Below are positions 11,052-21,860 of a DNA stretch of 64,000 nt, in pieces (position 1 is the stretch's first letter; every line of letters begins with the position of its first letter). The position numbers and the translations under genes were made by a program. Below the pieces are notes generated by a model. The model ran no database searches. It was not told where the DNA came from and saw only the letters and a list, made by a program, of their open reading frames with translations. The stretch is from NCBI GenBank assembly GCA_022316685.1, contig JAKJHU010000561.1, positions 84,152 through 148,151 of the forward strand. Reading direction: 5' to 3'. Source of the DNA: Progne subis subis. Its lineage: Eukaryota > Chordata > Aves > Passeriformes > Hirundinidae.

Positions 11052-13990
11052 TTGCAGAAAGAAATAGTTACCTTGTAACAAGGAATGTGAATGAAGCCCT
11101 TTCCAGAAATCAGCAAATTTAGCAGAGCAAGTTGTATTGGTTTGGCACAGCCTGGATTTTGGCAGCAGGGGCACCAGGGTATCCATGGGAGATGCAGAGA
11201 TCCACTCTCAGCCCCTGGGGATCCATGGGGATGCAGAAATCCACTCTCAGCCCCTGGGGATCCATGGGGATGCAGAGATCCACCCACAGCCCCTGGGGAG
11301 GTGCCCATCCCAGAGCGGGTGGATGCCTGGATGAGGCTGTGATCCCGTGGGAGACCCGGTGGAGAGAGGGGGCCCTGCTTCCAGGCTGGAGCAGCCTGTC
11401 CTTGGAGGACTGCACCCCGTGGGAGGAGAGCCCCATGCTGCAGCAGTTTGGGAGGACTGTGTGCCCGTGGGAGGGACTCACGTTGCAGCAGGTGCGGTAG
11501 GGCTGCTGCTCGTGAGAGTGGACCCACGCTGGGGCAGTTCATGGAGAACTGTATCCAGTGGGAGGGACTCCATGGCCACATGGGAGAAGGGCTCCTCTCC
11601 CAGAGCACCAGAAGAAGATCTCTAGATGAAATGAGAAAACTCCCATGCCCTGTCTCTCTGTGCTGTGGTGGGAAGAAGGGAGGGGCTGGGTGGAAAAAGG
11701 TGTTTTAAGGGTTTATTTTACCTCTCATTATGTTCCTCTGATTCTGTTAGTATTAAAATTCACTTTGCAACTTGAGCCTTTTTTGAATTTGAAGTATTTC
11801 TCCTGGTCCTTATGTCACTCATGAGCTGTTCGTTAATATTTTTTTCTTTCTCTGCCCAGCTGTGGCAGGGGAGGGTGAGTGAAGGACTCTTGTGGGTGCC
11901 TGGCAGTGGGCCAGTGTCCAATCATGACACGAGGTAACTGCAAACAGCTGACCCTGGCTATTTGAGCAGGCAATCTTATAGAGCATTTGCAGGAAGCAGG
12001 GGCAATAAGTTCAAGCCCCAGGAAGTTTTCTGAGCCTTCATCAAAACAACCACCAGGAGGGTGACGAGCACAGACCACGCTTATACTACAAGGGCTTACC
12101 TAAACATGTGATTAGAAAATATGTACAATATGAAGGTTGGAAAGTATTATGTGAACATTAAAAAAAACAACCAAAAAAAAGTATAAAAGCTAGTACTGTG
12201 TGAAGGACACACAAATGAGTTTGTGGTGGAGCTATCCCCCTCACTCCTGATGTCGAATAAACAGATACCTGCTCTAAAAGCCTTATAGTATGGGTTACTG
12301 TTTTCTTGCCTAGTTTTCCCGCGGTTTTCTTACCCACCTCATTGCCTGTAAAGTTGGACATACCAGCAGGAATTCCCAGTTGTTGGGAGAGGCTCTTTAG
12401 TCCCTGGCTATGAAAGCTTCCCACTGCTGATGGATGAATGTGGGTGATGGCAACATCGTAACTGGTGATGGATCTTTCTTAATCACTGCAGGCAATCTTT
12501 GATAGTGATGTTTGGGTGAATTGCTGAGCTTCTCCTTTTGTGATTCTTTGCAGTTCTGCATTATGTAAATTACATTATTCCTTAGGTGTGTGTCAGTTTT
12601 GCGTGCTGACCCTGCTCACCTGCAAAATGGACACAGCAGGCCCCAGAGAACCAAAGGTGTCTTGTGACACTGCGGGGCCTGGTGTGACCAAGGGAACCAT
12701 AGTGACACTGTGGGGCAAATGGAACCAAGGGACCAGTGTGACGCTGTGGAGACTCATGGAACCAAGGAGATCATTCTGACAATGCAGGGACTCTCATAAT
12801 CAAGGGTCCATTGTTTTCCTCTCCCTGCCCCAGCCCTGCAGAGCAGCCCAGACCTGTCTGGCCCTGCAGCAGGAACTGGAGGCACTGGAGGTCAGGACAG
12901 CCACTCTGTGTCTGGAATGCTCAGGACATGCTCAGCTCAGGCAGCTCGTGCAGCCCCAGGGCCAGCCCCGCTGCCCAGCACAGCAGCACAGAGTTGGCCC
13001 CGGGACTCCTCAGGCAGCTCCTGCTGCCCCAGGGACAGGGCAGCCTCTGGCCAGGGCTCCTCTGCACAGCCACGGGCTCCTGCTCTGCTCCTGGCACATG
13101 CCAGCTGCCCACAGAGCCTTTGCCAGGGGAACACGTCCTGTGCTGGCCTGAGCAGCCATTGCTGCAGCCCCTGCCCTGCTGCCCACAGCCCCGAGCTGGG
13201 GCTGCTGCTCTGCAGAGCACGGGGGCTGTGCTGCCCGGGGCCCTGGGCTGCCTCTGCTGGGCTCTGCTGCTCAGGCTGGGAGACAGGCAGCTGATGCTGC
13301 TCCCTGCACTGACCCCCTCGCACACAGGCTCTGCTGGGGCCATGGAGGCTGCTCAGAGGTGCCTGCCTTGTTCCAGGGCTGCCCCATGGCCTTGGGGCTG
13401 CCCTGCATCCTCCTGGGGAAGTTCCCTGAGGGTCAGACCAGCCCGTGCCCAGACCCCTTTCCCTGTGCCTGCTCTGTCCCCTGGGGCTGCAGATCTCTCC
13501 TGGCTCACAGCACACATTCAGTCCTTGATCTCGGGGTGAGCCCACCCTGGCCAGGCCTGTGCCCAGGGAGCTCCACTCCCTGCTGATCCCTGGCACACAC
13601 TGTCCCTGCAGGTGCCCTGTGTTCTCCTGGCAGCTCCCAAGGCCCTCCAGACAAACCTTCCCCTGCCATCAGCCCTGGCACCAGCTGCAGAGCCCCAGCC
13701 AGGTTCAGCACAGACCATTCCCCATCTGATGGGCCCTGGCCACCAACAAGCAGAAGCTGAGCCAGCCCTGAGTGCCCTGAAGGCCACACTGGGACCCTGA
13801 TCTCATCCCACTGAGCCCTGGGAGAACAAGGAACACAAGGAGCCTCTTCAGAGTCTGTTCCTTGGGCCTGTTCCTGAGAGGGACTGTGCAGGGAGAGCAA
13901 AGCCTTCCCGCCCTGCCCTCAGGAGGTCCCTTTGCTGCTGCAGCTGCTGTGCTGGAGCCCAGCTGTGTCCCAGCAGTGCCCATGGCCTGT
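11052..13990. repeat. Inverted duplication segment B (rearranged copy of arms A/C and A1)
   Basis: Running left to right it holds the reverse complement of arm A 2790-1971 (11060-11720, three 39-bp minisatellite units) and then of 1915-1440 (11740-12170). Next comes the 1440-1257 equivalent (12290-12420), a piece related to 51970-52220 (12420-12640), and the 12640-12800 tandem repeat. It ends with the complement of A1 (12830-13990). The order shows internal rearrangement compared with arms A and C. Confidence 0.7.
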
Positions 13991-14508
13991 CCCTGCCTGT
14001 GGGCACAGCACGGACACGCAGCAGCACAGTGACCAAGCTGCCAGAGCACTCGGGCCTGACAGCCACAGCAGGGCTGGGAAGGAGAGGCTGGAGTTGGGAA
14101 GAGCAGATGTGGGAAGAGCCAGGGCCATTGTCCCTGGCTGTGCTGGGGGTCTCTTCCCTCCACCTCTGCTCACAGGCACTGCCCCTGCAGAGACAGAGAA
14201 GGGCAGAGGAAGCATCTTGGACACACAGGGCAGAGCAGGACACTTTATTTTACATAAATGCACAGTGATGATGGCTCCTTACTGTCTCTGCTTAATACAA
14301 GCATGGGAGATGCCGATGTAACAATACTGTGACTAATGGCATCCCTTTATGGCAAACTTTATCCAAAGTAAAAAAAAAAAAAAAAAAAAAAGTAAGAAAA
14401 GGAAAAATAGAACACACCAAATAGAATAACAATAAAGACATATGGCACAAAGCAGTCTGGCCCTAGAATGAGTTCCATTCTGAATGCTATGCAGAAACAA
14501 AGAGGCAC
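13990..14508. other. Downstream flank of an olfactory receptor fragment
   Basis: The part to about 14250 resembles 24640-24900, which lies at the same distance downstream of the larger OR pseudogene. This supports a duplicated OR-cluster flank. It includes a poly(A) run of about 22 at 14370-14391. No gene is seen. Confidence 0.5.
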
Positions 14509-14653
14509 TTAATTTTTTCTGATAAGCACAGAGTGGTCATATTCCTCAGGGCATCCTCACGCTCCTGGTTCCTCAGGCTCTAGATGAGGGGGTTCAGTGT
14601 TGGAGGCACCAGCAAGTACAGAAGTGACAGTGTCAGATCCAGGGATGGGCACC
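14509..14653 (-). pseudogene. Olfactory receptor C-terminal fragment (OR14-like)
   Basis: The minus strand encodes the last transmembrane segment and tail of an olfactory receptor. The NPLIY.SLRNQE hallmark is recognisable, but the Tyr of the NPxxY motif is replaced by a stop (TAG). Only about 48 codons remain. Upstream homology to the OR at 25150-26081 ends just before the ERV insertion at 14654, and OR sequence does not resume after the ERV at 18661, so the gene was already truncated. Its product would be a seven-helix odorant receptor; this piece cannot function. Confidence 0.8.
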
Positions 14654-14947
14654 TGTGGGAGATTAGGGACAGGCGGTCGGAAGATATCGTGTTGTACGGG
14701 CAGACAGAACCCCTCCCTCAACACTTAGTTGTTTAGTGTCCTTGACAAGCTAAGCAACACCTAACTTGTAACGTAAGCAGACGGATGTGATGTAGCAAAC
14801 AGAGGTTTTATAACTCCATGTAACCAGTCAATAAACGCCATTAGCCGTCCACCACACTGGTGTCTGTGAGCTGATGGACCGAGCAGCCTGGCTGTGGCTG
14901 CCGTGTTGTTCCTGGAACCAGGTCGCTACGCCTCAGCGGAGGCAGCA
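14654..14947 (+). repeat. 5' LTR of ERV copy 1
   Basis: It begins TGTGGGAGATTAGG and ends GGAGGCAGCA. It has a TATA-like TTTTATAAC (14807) and the poly(A) signal AATAAA (14830). It differs from its own 3' LTR at more than ten positions. Four of those differences are shared with the 5' LTR of ERV copy 2. Confidence 0.88.
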
Positions 14948-14949
14948 AG

Positions 14950-14967
14950 TGGTGCCGAAGCCCCGGG
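14950..14967 (+). promoter_or_regulatory. Primer binding site, tRNA-Phe type
   Basis: TGGTGCCGAAGCCCCGGG lies two bases after the LTR. It matches the complement of the 3' end of tRNA-Phe (TGGTGCCGAAACCCGGGA) with one substitution and one inserted C. The copy in ERV 2 at 54726 is perfect. Confidence 0.8.
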
Positions 14968-15065
14968 AGTCGCCCGGGAAATCGGGAGTCGCCTGGACGG
15001 GTGAACGACGGCTGAGCGGCGGGCCAGCTCGGCGAGGGGGATGCCCCAGGACCTGTTAGAGATGG

Positions 15066-15947
15066 ATGGAAGCTCTCATGAAGGTCGTATCTCAGATTCA
15101 TAAACAGTGGGGAATTGATTTTAAAGAAAAAGATTTTACCCTCGCAGTGACGAGGCTTTTGCAACTTAGTATCATCAATCTTCCGGTGGAAATTCTCCAC
15201 CCAGATATTTGGGATCAGTGTATGAAAGCTTTAGCCGAGGAAACTATGTTTTCAGGGTCGGCAAAGTATCTTAAGTCATGGGGGAGGGTTGTGCAAGCTT
15301 TACAAAGGGCTTTGCAGGAACAAGAGACCTGGAAAGCTGCACAGCATTGTCTAAAATTTACGCCGCAGCTCGGTGTAGGAGCTGCAACGCAAACTGTTTT
15401 AGAAGAAACTTTTTCAGAGGAAAATTTTAAAGGGGATTATCAGAGTGTAGGAAAATGCGGTCTGAAAGACAATGAGTCTGTTCAGACTGCTGATAAAGTT
15501 TGTCCTAATGACTGTGGAGGCTTGCAGGAACAAAATCTTCCTTCAAAGCCTTCAAGTCCAGAGTTAGCTGCTGAAGAAAAAAATCAAGCAAAATTGTTTT
15601 ATGATCAATTAACTGAGGAAGCTAGGAATATTGCCAAAAATTCTGCCGGGGGGTCGCTGGTAGAAGGGGCTGAGGGGGGACCTCCACCCTCTACAGCAGG
15701 AGATTGCATTGAATCGCTGGGAGAAAATAAGAATGTAACTAAATCAGAATATTTGGCAGACAACCAAGAACCAGCAAACAAAGAAAGTTTTTTACACAGT
15801 GTGCCTGCTGCCAACAGCTTGTTTGATAGTGCGGGCACACGCGAACAGAAGAAAGAGGGAATTAAAGGTAGTCGGAATGCTTGCCAAATAGGACATTCTT
15901 TAAAGGAACAGTTTAAAAAGGGGAAAAAAGGGGCAGCTCAGCCCTGA
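15066..15947 (+). CDS. gag: ERV copy 1 gag, matrix and spacer region
   Basis: This open frame of 293 codons starts about 120 bp after the LTR. Residues 1-100 are a helical matrix-like domain with Trp-rich segments (KQWGI, DIWDQC, SWGRVV). The following 190 residues are acidic, Gln/Glu-rich spacer. Around residue 203 the sequence GGPPPST stands where copy 2 has a PPPY late-domain motif, so the budding motif is lost here. The frame ends at 15945-15947 within GC-rich repeats, so it is separated from the capsid frame. A function in assembly is inferred from position. An upstream ATG at 15062 is out of frame. Confidence 0.7.
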   Translation: MEALMKVVSQIHKQWGIDFKEKDFTLAVTRLLQLSIINLPVEILHPDIWDQCMKALAEETMFSGSAKYLKSWGRVVQALQRALQEQETWKAAQHCLKFTPQLGVGAATQTVLEETFSEENFKGDYQSVGKCGLKDNESVQTADKVCPNDCGGLQEQNLPSKPSSPELAAEEKNQAKLFYDQLTEEARNIAKNSAGGSLVEGAEGGPPPSTAGDCIESLGENKNVTKSEYLADNQEPANKESFLHSVPAANSLFDSAGTREQKKEGIKGSRNACQIGHSLKEQFKKGKKGAAQP

Positions 15948-16030
15948 GGGAAAGGGGCGGGGCCAAGAGGGAAGGGACGGCCCAGCCCTGAGGGAAAGGG
16001 GCGGGGTCGGAGCCCGACCAAAAGGCTCCG
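15930..16030 (+). repeat. 44-bp GC-rich repeat in gag spacer, about 2 units
   Basis: The unit includes CCCTGAGGGAAAGGGGCGGGG and AAGAGGGAAGGGACGG. The homologous site in ERV copy 2 (55690-55890) has about five units, so the array changed copy number after the two copies separated. Confidence 0.8.
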
Positions 16031-16140
16031 GAGCCCGGAAGCAGCCAGTCAGTCGACTTCCGGCTCTGAATCGGACTCTAGCTCAGGGGACTGGGACAGC
16101 CAGTCCTCTGCTGCCGGCTCTGGCTCCGGCTCCGACAGAG

Positions 16141-17085
16141 AAGTAACAGTATATAAAATCAGTAACAACCATGTTTCTACTCGGGTTGAGGGGAAGTCAG
16201 AAAAAGAATGAACTCCCCTCACAGACTGGAGGAAAATAAAAGTCGCATGTGCCGATTGGGGTCCATCGGCCACACTGGCTTTTCCAGTCCGAGTGGGGGG
16301 GCAGGTGGAAATCAGAGAACATACTCCTCAGTAAACCCTAAGGATGTTCAAGCAATTGTTAAAGCAATAACTGACAGAGGGATCAATTCAGCTATGCTTT
16401 CTACTCTCATTGATAGTGTTTTTGGAGGGGATGACATGCTCCCATTTGACATAAAGCAAACCTGCAGATTGATTTTTGATGGGGCAGGGATGATAGTTTT
16501 TAAACAAGAGTGGGAGGACAATTGTGCAAAGGAACTAGCTCTGGTCGCTGGTCCAGATCATCCTCTACACGGCTCCAGCTGCAACGGCTCATGGGCACAG
16601 ACCCAACCATGATCACCCCCCAGGCACAAGCCGAGGGCCTACGGGCCCACGAGGTCATGACAACTACCCGTGCTGCCAGGGAAGCCATCCACTTTGCTTC
16701 CATGGTCATTGCTAAACCATCATCATGGTCCACAATAAAGCAAAGTGAGAGTGAGAGTTTTACACAATTTGTAGATCGGCTCCAAGCATCACTTGACTCC
16801 TCAGCTTTGCCTTCAGAGGCAAAGGGTCCTGTGTTAGCAGAGTGCCTGCGCCAACAATGCAATTCAGCCACCAAGGACATTTTACGGTCTTTACCACTCG
16901 GGTCCAGCATCGCAGACATGATCAGGCATGTTGCAAAAGAGGAACATTTTGCCCCAATCCAAGCAGCCATCCGTACCACAGTAACTAGTGAAATGGCATG
17001 CTTTAAATGCAGCCAGGCATTTAATTTGGGCGAACGTGCAAATTATCAGACTCCTACCTTCAGTACCCCTATCAATTAGACTCTA
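16141..17085 (+). pseudogene. gag: ERV copy 1 gag, capsid region
   Basis: The capsid domain is in two frames. 16208-16612 carries the N-terminal capsid (NPKDVQAIVKAI ... LPFDIKQTCRLIF), and 16500-17079 carries the C-terminal capsid with the major homology region (QSESESFTQFVDRLQ) and LPLGSSIADMI. A short Cys-containing ACFKCSQ remnant near 17005 may be the first half of a zinc knuckle. The pattern is that of betaretrovirus-like class II ERVs. Frameshifts are at about 16195 and 16570, and the frame closes at 17079. Confidence 0.82.
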
Positions 17086-17225
17086 TCAGATTCTCACAGC
17101 ATGCAGACACAGGAGAGAGGCCACACCTGGCACCTCCTCCTCATCCAGTCCTTTAGCTATTTACCAAAAACCTAAGTCAGATCCTTACAATCCATTTCTT
17201 AGTGTATTAAATGCTACCTTTTGTC
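17080..17225 (+). other. gag/env junction where pol is absent
   Basis: Only about 140 bp separate the last Gag codons from envelope homology. No protease, reverse transcriptase, RNase H or integrase is present. The corresponding stretch of copy 2 (56950-57110) is nearly identical across the junction, so both copies share one deletion event. Confidence 0.8.
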
Positions 17226-17655
17226 ATTGAACCAATCCGATCCAAACTTTACAAAATCATGCTGGTTATGTTATAATGCAGAACCTCCTTTTTATGAGGG
17301 TGCTGCCCTTGATGTTCCTTTTGAATATTCTGCAGCAGATAATCCACACAACTGTAGATGGGACACCCCTCAAAGGGAAATTACCCTGAGTCAAGTCACA
17401 GGCCGAGGCAAGTGCTTTGGCAATGTAACCTTAGCAAAGCAGATGGGAAACATTTGTGCTGAGTTCATCCAACCTAGCCAAAAGACTGATAAGTGGGCAG
17501 TCCTGTTCGTACCAGGAATGTGGGTCTGTCAACAATCTGGAATAACCCGCTGTGTGTACCTTGGTAAATTCAATAACCTTGCTGACTTTGTGTCCAAGTT
17601 CTTATTGTTCCTAGAGTCCTGTATCACCAAGAAGAGGAAATGTATCGCTTTTTAG
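17221..17655 (+). pseudogene. env: ERV copy 1 env, surface subunit (C-terminal part)
   Basis: The frame of 144 codons holds the C-terminal half of a gamma-type surface subunit. It includes a CWLC motif near residue 15, the CxxC disulfide-isomerisation motif of gamma-type and type D envelopes. The signal peptide and receptor-binding N-terminus are missing, lost with pol. The frame leaves the envelope reading near 17585, where copy 1 has one T fewer than copy 2 in a homopolymer, and ends at 17655. The transmembrane subunit follows in another frame. Confidence 0.75.
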
Positions 17656-18239
17656 AAGAAATCATCCAGCTCCACAAAAGAGAAGTAGTAACAGGTATAA
17701 CCATTGCAATGCTCCTTGGCCTAGGAGCTGCCGGTACAGCCACAGGTGTTTCAGCTCTCGTGACCCAACACCAAGGACTTTCTCAGCTGCAAATGACAAT
17801 TGACGAAGACTTACTGAGAATTGAAAAATCCATCTCCTCTTTGGAAAGATCTATCTCCTCGCTTTCAGAAGTCGTCCTGCAGAACAGGCGAGGACTGGAC
17901 CTCTTGCTCATGCAGCAAGGAGGCCTGTGTGCTGCCTTGAGAGAAGAATGCTGTTTTTATGCAGACCATACTGGAGTCGTGCGAGACTCCATGGCCGAGC
18001 TGAGAGAAAGACTAGCCCAGAGAAAGAGAGAGAGAGAGGCCCAACAAGGATGGTTCGAGTCATGGTTCAATCAGTCCCCATGGCTAGCCACCCTTGTTTC
18101 CACCCTAATAGGCCCTCTCACCATGATACTCTTGGGATTGATTTTTGGGCCTTGCATTTTGAACAAGTTAGTTTCATTTGTTAGAAGCCGTTTAGAGAAA
18201 GTTGACATCCTATTTGTCGAACGCCTACAACTACCATGA
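17640..18239 (+). CDS. env: ERV copy 1 env, transmembrane subunit
   Basis: The open frame of 199 codons covers essentially a whole gamma-type transmembrane subunit. In order it has an Ala/Gly-rich fusion-peptide-like segment (about residues 18-40), a heptad-repeat helix with [11 protein letters not shown] (55-80), the immunosuppressive-type segment starting [10 protein letters not shown] (about 80), the CX6CC motif (about 98-106), a second helix, a membrane anchor (about 150-175) and a short tail. It is uninterrupted, which is unusual next to the broken gag. There is no signal peptide in this frame, so surface expression is not expected as it stands. Recognition is by motif, not by alignment. 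Confidence 0.82.
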   Translation: MYRFLEEIIQLHKREVVTGITIAMLLGLGAAGTATGVSALVTQHQGLSQLQMTIDEDLLRIEKSISSLERSISSLSEVVLQNRRGLDLLLMQQGGLCAALREECCFYADHTGVVRDSMAELRERLAQRKREREAQQGWFESWFNQSPWLATLVSTLIGPLTMILLGLIFGPCILNKLVSFVRSRLEKVDILFVERLQLP

Positions 18240-18349
18240 AGTGCACTTATTATTAACATGTTATATCACTTGGTATCCTATTATACTAACTTTAACAGCT
18301 TTTGCACTTTTTATAACATTTATACTTTTATAGGTGTTTTACTTAATCA

Positions 18350-18366
18350 TGAGGCAGGGGGGGAGA
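18350..18366 (+). promoter_or_regulatory. Polypurine tract before the 3' LTR of ERV copy 1
   Basis: GAGGCAGGGGGGGAGA precedes the LTR and would act as the plus-strand primer. Copy 2 has a similar tract at 58230-58246. Confidence 0.7.
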
Positions 18367-18660
18367 TATGGGAGATTAGGGACAGGCGATTGGAAGATAT
18401 CGCGTTGTACGGGCAGACAGAAACCCCTCCCTCAACACTTAGTTGTTTAGTGTCCTTGACAAGCTAAGCAACACGTAACTTGTAATGTAAGCAGACGGAT
18501 GTGATGTAGCAAACAGAGGTCTTATAACTCCATGTAACCAGTTAATAAACGCCATTAGCCGTCCACCACACTGGTGTCTGTGAGCTGGTGGCCCGAGCCG
18601 CCTGGCTGTGGCTGGTGTGTTGTTCCTGAACCAGGTCGCTACGCCTCAGCGGAGGCAGCA
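18367..18660 (+). repeat. 3' LTR of ERV copy 1
   Basis: It starts TATGGGAG, a mutated form of TGTGGGAG, and ends GGAGGCAGCA followed by the target duplication GGCACC. AATAAA lies near 18543. Four variants in its second half match the 3' LTR of copy 2 and not its own 5' LTR. Confidence 0.87.
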
Positions 18661-18666
18661 GGCACC

Positions 18667-19900
18667 AGGGTGGCACAGGTGACCTTTAGCTTTGCAGGGC
18701 CCAGGCACAAGGGCTGTGCCCGAGTCAGGGCTGAGCTCACACTCTGTGGGCTGGGGCAGAGCCCAGGCAGAAATCAGCCCCTGCCCCAGCAGCTCTGCAG
18801 TGGTGGCCACCAGGCCGGGTTGCCAAGGGAGGCTTCTGGCCATGGCCTGCAGGGAGCTGCTGCTGCCAAGGTGCCTTTGGTGTCCCAGGCTCTCCTGGCA
18901 CAGCTCCCAGCACTCTGCACTTGTGCCCGAGGCCTTCGCTGTGTTGGGGCTGGCCTGGGGCTTTTCCTGCAGCGGGACCTGGCCTGGCCATGGCACAGGA
19001 AAGGCAGTTCCTGCTGGAGCAGGAGGCTCTGCCTGCAATGGGCTCAGACAACTCCAACAAGGCTCTGTTTGCAGAGCCCCCAGTGGGAAATGAGGAAGGG
19101 AGGGGGGTCATGCTGCTTTTGGGGTGAATAATGCTGAAAGCAGCCTGACTCCTCCATCCCCAAGTTCAGCATCCTGAGAGGGAGCTGAAGCTGTGGCAGA
19201 GCTGGAAAAATTCCCAGAGAAAGGAACAACCAAGTGACACCAGTGAGAGCTTCTGCAGAGCTGCTGAGCTGGCACAGCCTGGGCACATCTCACTGACAGG
19301 GCAGCACTTCAGGCTAGAAGGGCCCTGCCCCAAATTTTAATTGCACATCTCCTTACATTTCCCTTCTTGGGGGATGCAGTGATTCCTCTGTGGAATGGGG
19401 ACACCCCTCAAGGTCACTGCCTGAGGCTGAGCTGAAGAGATTTGCCCATGGTCTGGGAGAGTGACACCCATCTCTACTTAATAACTGGTTTTACTTTAAT
19501 ACAATTGCTTCAAAATTGCTTCCTAAAGCACTATATTAAAATAGATGTTACAGCTCCTATCCTGTGGAGTAAGTAAACAAAACCTTTTTGTTTAATCATG
19601 ATCATAATCAGTCATATCTATATGTACACAAATACTTGTGGTTTGCCATCCCTAATGTTGTCGGACAAAGTTGTACTCATGTTCAATTCCACCTTTATGA
19701 TTCTTTACACATAAATCCTTGACAAAGTCTGGGGCTGGGATTGGATAGAGGCACTTCCATGATCCTCTCACAGAAGGAATTTAGAAAGCCTGGGGGTCCT
19801 GGTTTGGGGGAGCTTGGGGGTATGACTGGGGTGTTGGGGGTCCTTTCTGCACCTCATGACCCAACAGGAACTTGTTTAATAAATTTTGCCTGAAGCTCCC
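18667..19900. other. Non-coding stretch, GC-rich then AT-rich
   Basis: 18670-19130 is GC-rich with open frames on both strands but no recognisable domain. 19350-19900 is AT-richer and includes an AATAAA (19879) followed by a GCCTGAAGCTCCC segment that could belong to an old LTR. I see no gene. Confidence 0.4.
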
Positions 19901-19914
19901 ACTCTGTCCATGAC

Positions 19915-20300
19915 AGGAACCTCTGTGAGTTTCTGTGACTTCCCGGCTCTTTGGTAGCCTGGAGACTCCTGGGATGTCCTCATGGAGCCCTGTGAGTGTC
20001 TGTGACCTCGCTGTTCTTTAGGAGCACAGGGATGTCACCACTGGACTCCTGCCACTGCCTGGGACAAATTGGCTCCTTGGCAGCGTACAGACACCTCTGT
20101 TGTCACTGTGCAGCCCTGTGACTGTCTGTCACCTCATAACCCTTGGGAAGATTAAGGACCCCTGGGATGTCACCACAGAGCCCCTGTGACTTAGTGGGAC
20201 CAAACAGATCCTCAGGAGCCCAGAGACCCCTCAGATGCCACCATGGAGCCCCTGTGCCTCCACGTGAATTCACGGCTCTTTATGAGCGGCAATCCCCTGG
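19915..20300. repeat. Degenerate 60-70 bp tandem repeat
   Basis: The words 'gatgtcaccacagagcccctgtgac' and close variants recur at about 19975, 20031, 20101, 20167 and 20236. The units are diverged, and no open frame is preserved. Confidence 0.65.
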
Positions 20301-21860
20301 AATCTCTTCAATCTGCTCTGCTGTGGATGCATCCTCTGCAACTTGGAGGTTCCCTGATCAATTTTGCTTCCCCAGGGGCTTGCTCAGTCTTCAGTTCTTC
20401 AGTTCAGGAATTCAGTGCCAAAAGCTCATTAATATTTCAAAACACCCTAAACCAGGCAAGCCCCTGGGAATAATTTAATTTCAAGTCTTCAATTCTTCTG
20501 TGGTTAATTGTACACATTTCAGAAGTGTATTCAAAGAGAATATACTATATCTTTTAAAAAAGCAGAGAGATTTTTGTCCTATTTAATTTTCTTTTCTTGT
20601 TTATAGATTGATATCAGCAATCCCCAGTTGATATTGATCCTGAGCACCTCCTCATGCACTCTGAATATATATGAAAATCAAGACCCTTCATGGCTGACAA
20701 TCAATCACACTTTGCCCCTACCCCCACCCCACCATTTCCCTCCTCCAGCCCCAGGGACTCAGAGCAGCCTTGTGCAAATCTGAGCTTCCTCCACTCCAGG
20801 CTGCAGCTGCAGCTTTCAGCTCCTTGGCACCAGCTCCCACCTGCTTTCCTTGCAGAAGGAGCTGCCTGAGACACAGAGGGATTTTCATTTATTGTCAGCC
20901 AACAAAACCAAGGGAGGGCACAGCCCCATGAAAACAGAAATCCAGCCAGTGACACAAATAGAGGGGAAGATCAGGATTCCTTCTCCTGTCATCGTACAGT
21001 TCCAGGAAATTCCTGGTGTCTCCTGGTGGGAAAACTTTGGCATTTCTTAGAAGTGCTCAAATGACCCAGCTAATGAAGATGTGCTGTGCACCTCGCAAGC
21101 TGCAGGTCCTGTACAGCCCTGCAGGGCTCCTGTCCCATCTGCTGTGCTCCAATGTAAAACAGGGTCCAGCACTGTCCCAGGATCATTAGAGAGCTGAATT
21201 GGAAAGGACCTCAGCAAGTCAGCAGCCCAAGCTGTCAGAAATGGGGTCAGACCAAGTGGTTCAAGGCTTGATTTGGTCTGGATTGGAAAATCCCAAAGGA
21301 CAGGGAGGGGGCAGCATCTCAGCACCTGGCTGAGCCCATGGGAACAAAGGATTCCTCCTGTCCTGGCTGAAGCTCCCCTCTTTCACCCTATATCATTGTC
21401 TTTTGTCTCCCACCAGGCCCCCAGTGAAGAGCCTGGCTCTGTGTTCTCCATCACCTCCTCGGTGGCACTGCCAGGTTGCCATGAGGAGCCCCTCAGCCTT
21501 CCCTGCTCGGGGCTGGACAAGCCCAGCTCCCTCAGCCTCTGCTCACAGCCAAAGGGCTCCAGCCCCACCTTGGGGCCCTTCCCTAACCCTGCTGCAGCTG
21601 CCAGACATCTTTCCTGCCCTGGGGAACTCAACCCAGGCCACAGTGATCTCGATAATGCACGTCCTTGATGTCCTGGTCACACAGCCCAGCCCCTTGTCCC
21701 TGTGTCAGGCTCTGGGGTCGATCCTGTGGAACACCCATGGTGAAACTGTGGCTCCAGGTGCACTGGTGGGATTCTGAGGGACGGGGGACCCTGCTCAACA
21801 TGAACAGCATTGGACTTCATGGGGGAAACTGTGAGGGGGAGCTGGGGTGGAGTGACCAAC
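20301..21860. other. Non-coding stretch with no recognised gene
   Basis: It has AT-rich and GC-rich parts. Open frames such as the one at 21273-21668 lack recognisable domains or splice context. A polypyrimidine region followed by AG (20830-20853) precedes a short open frame, but I cannot identify a protein. Confidence 0.35.

Larger units (their letters stand above)
14654..18660 (+). mobile_element. ERV copy 1: LTR-gag-env-LTR provirus lacking pol
   Basis: This provirus has two 294-bp LTRs, a primer site matching tRNA-Phe, a betaretrovirus-like gag and a gamma-type env, with no protease, RT or integrase between them. A perfect 6-bp target duplication GGCACC flanks it (14648-14653 and 18661-18666), showing it is a real integration and not only a rearrangement. 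A second provirus with the same pol deletion occupies 54430-58534. Without pol it can only have moved with enzymes supplied by another element. Confidence 0.88.

Noticed and set aside
17927..18184. Second frame within the env transmembrane region
   Set aside because: It is a shadow of the transmembrane subunit frame at 17640-18239.
21273..21777. Open frames of 131 and 124 codons
   Set aside because: Low-complexity Ser/Pro composition, overlapping frames and no splice or domain evidence.
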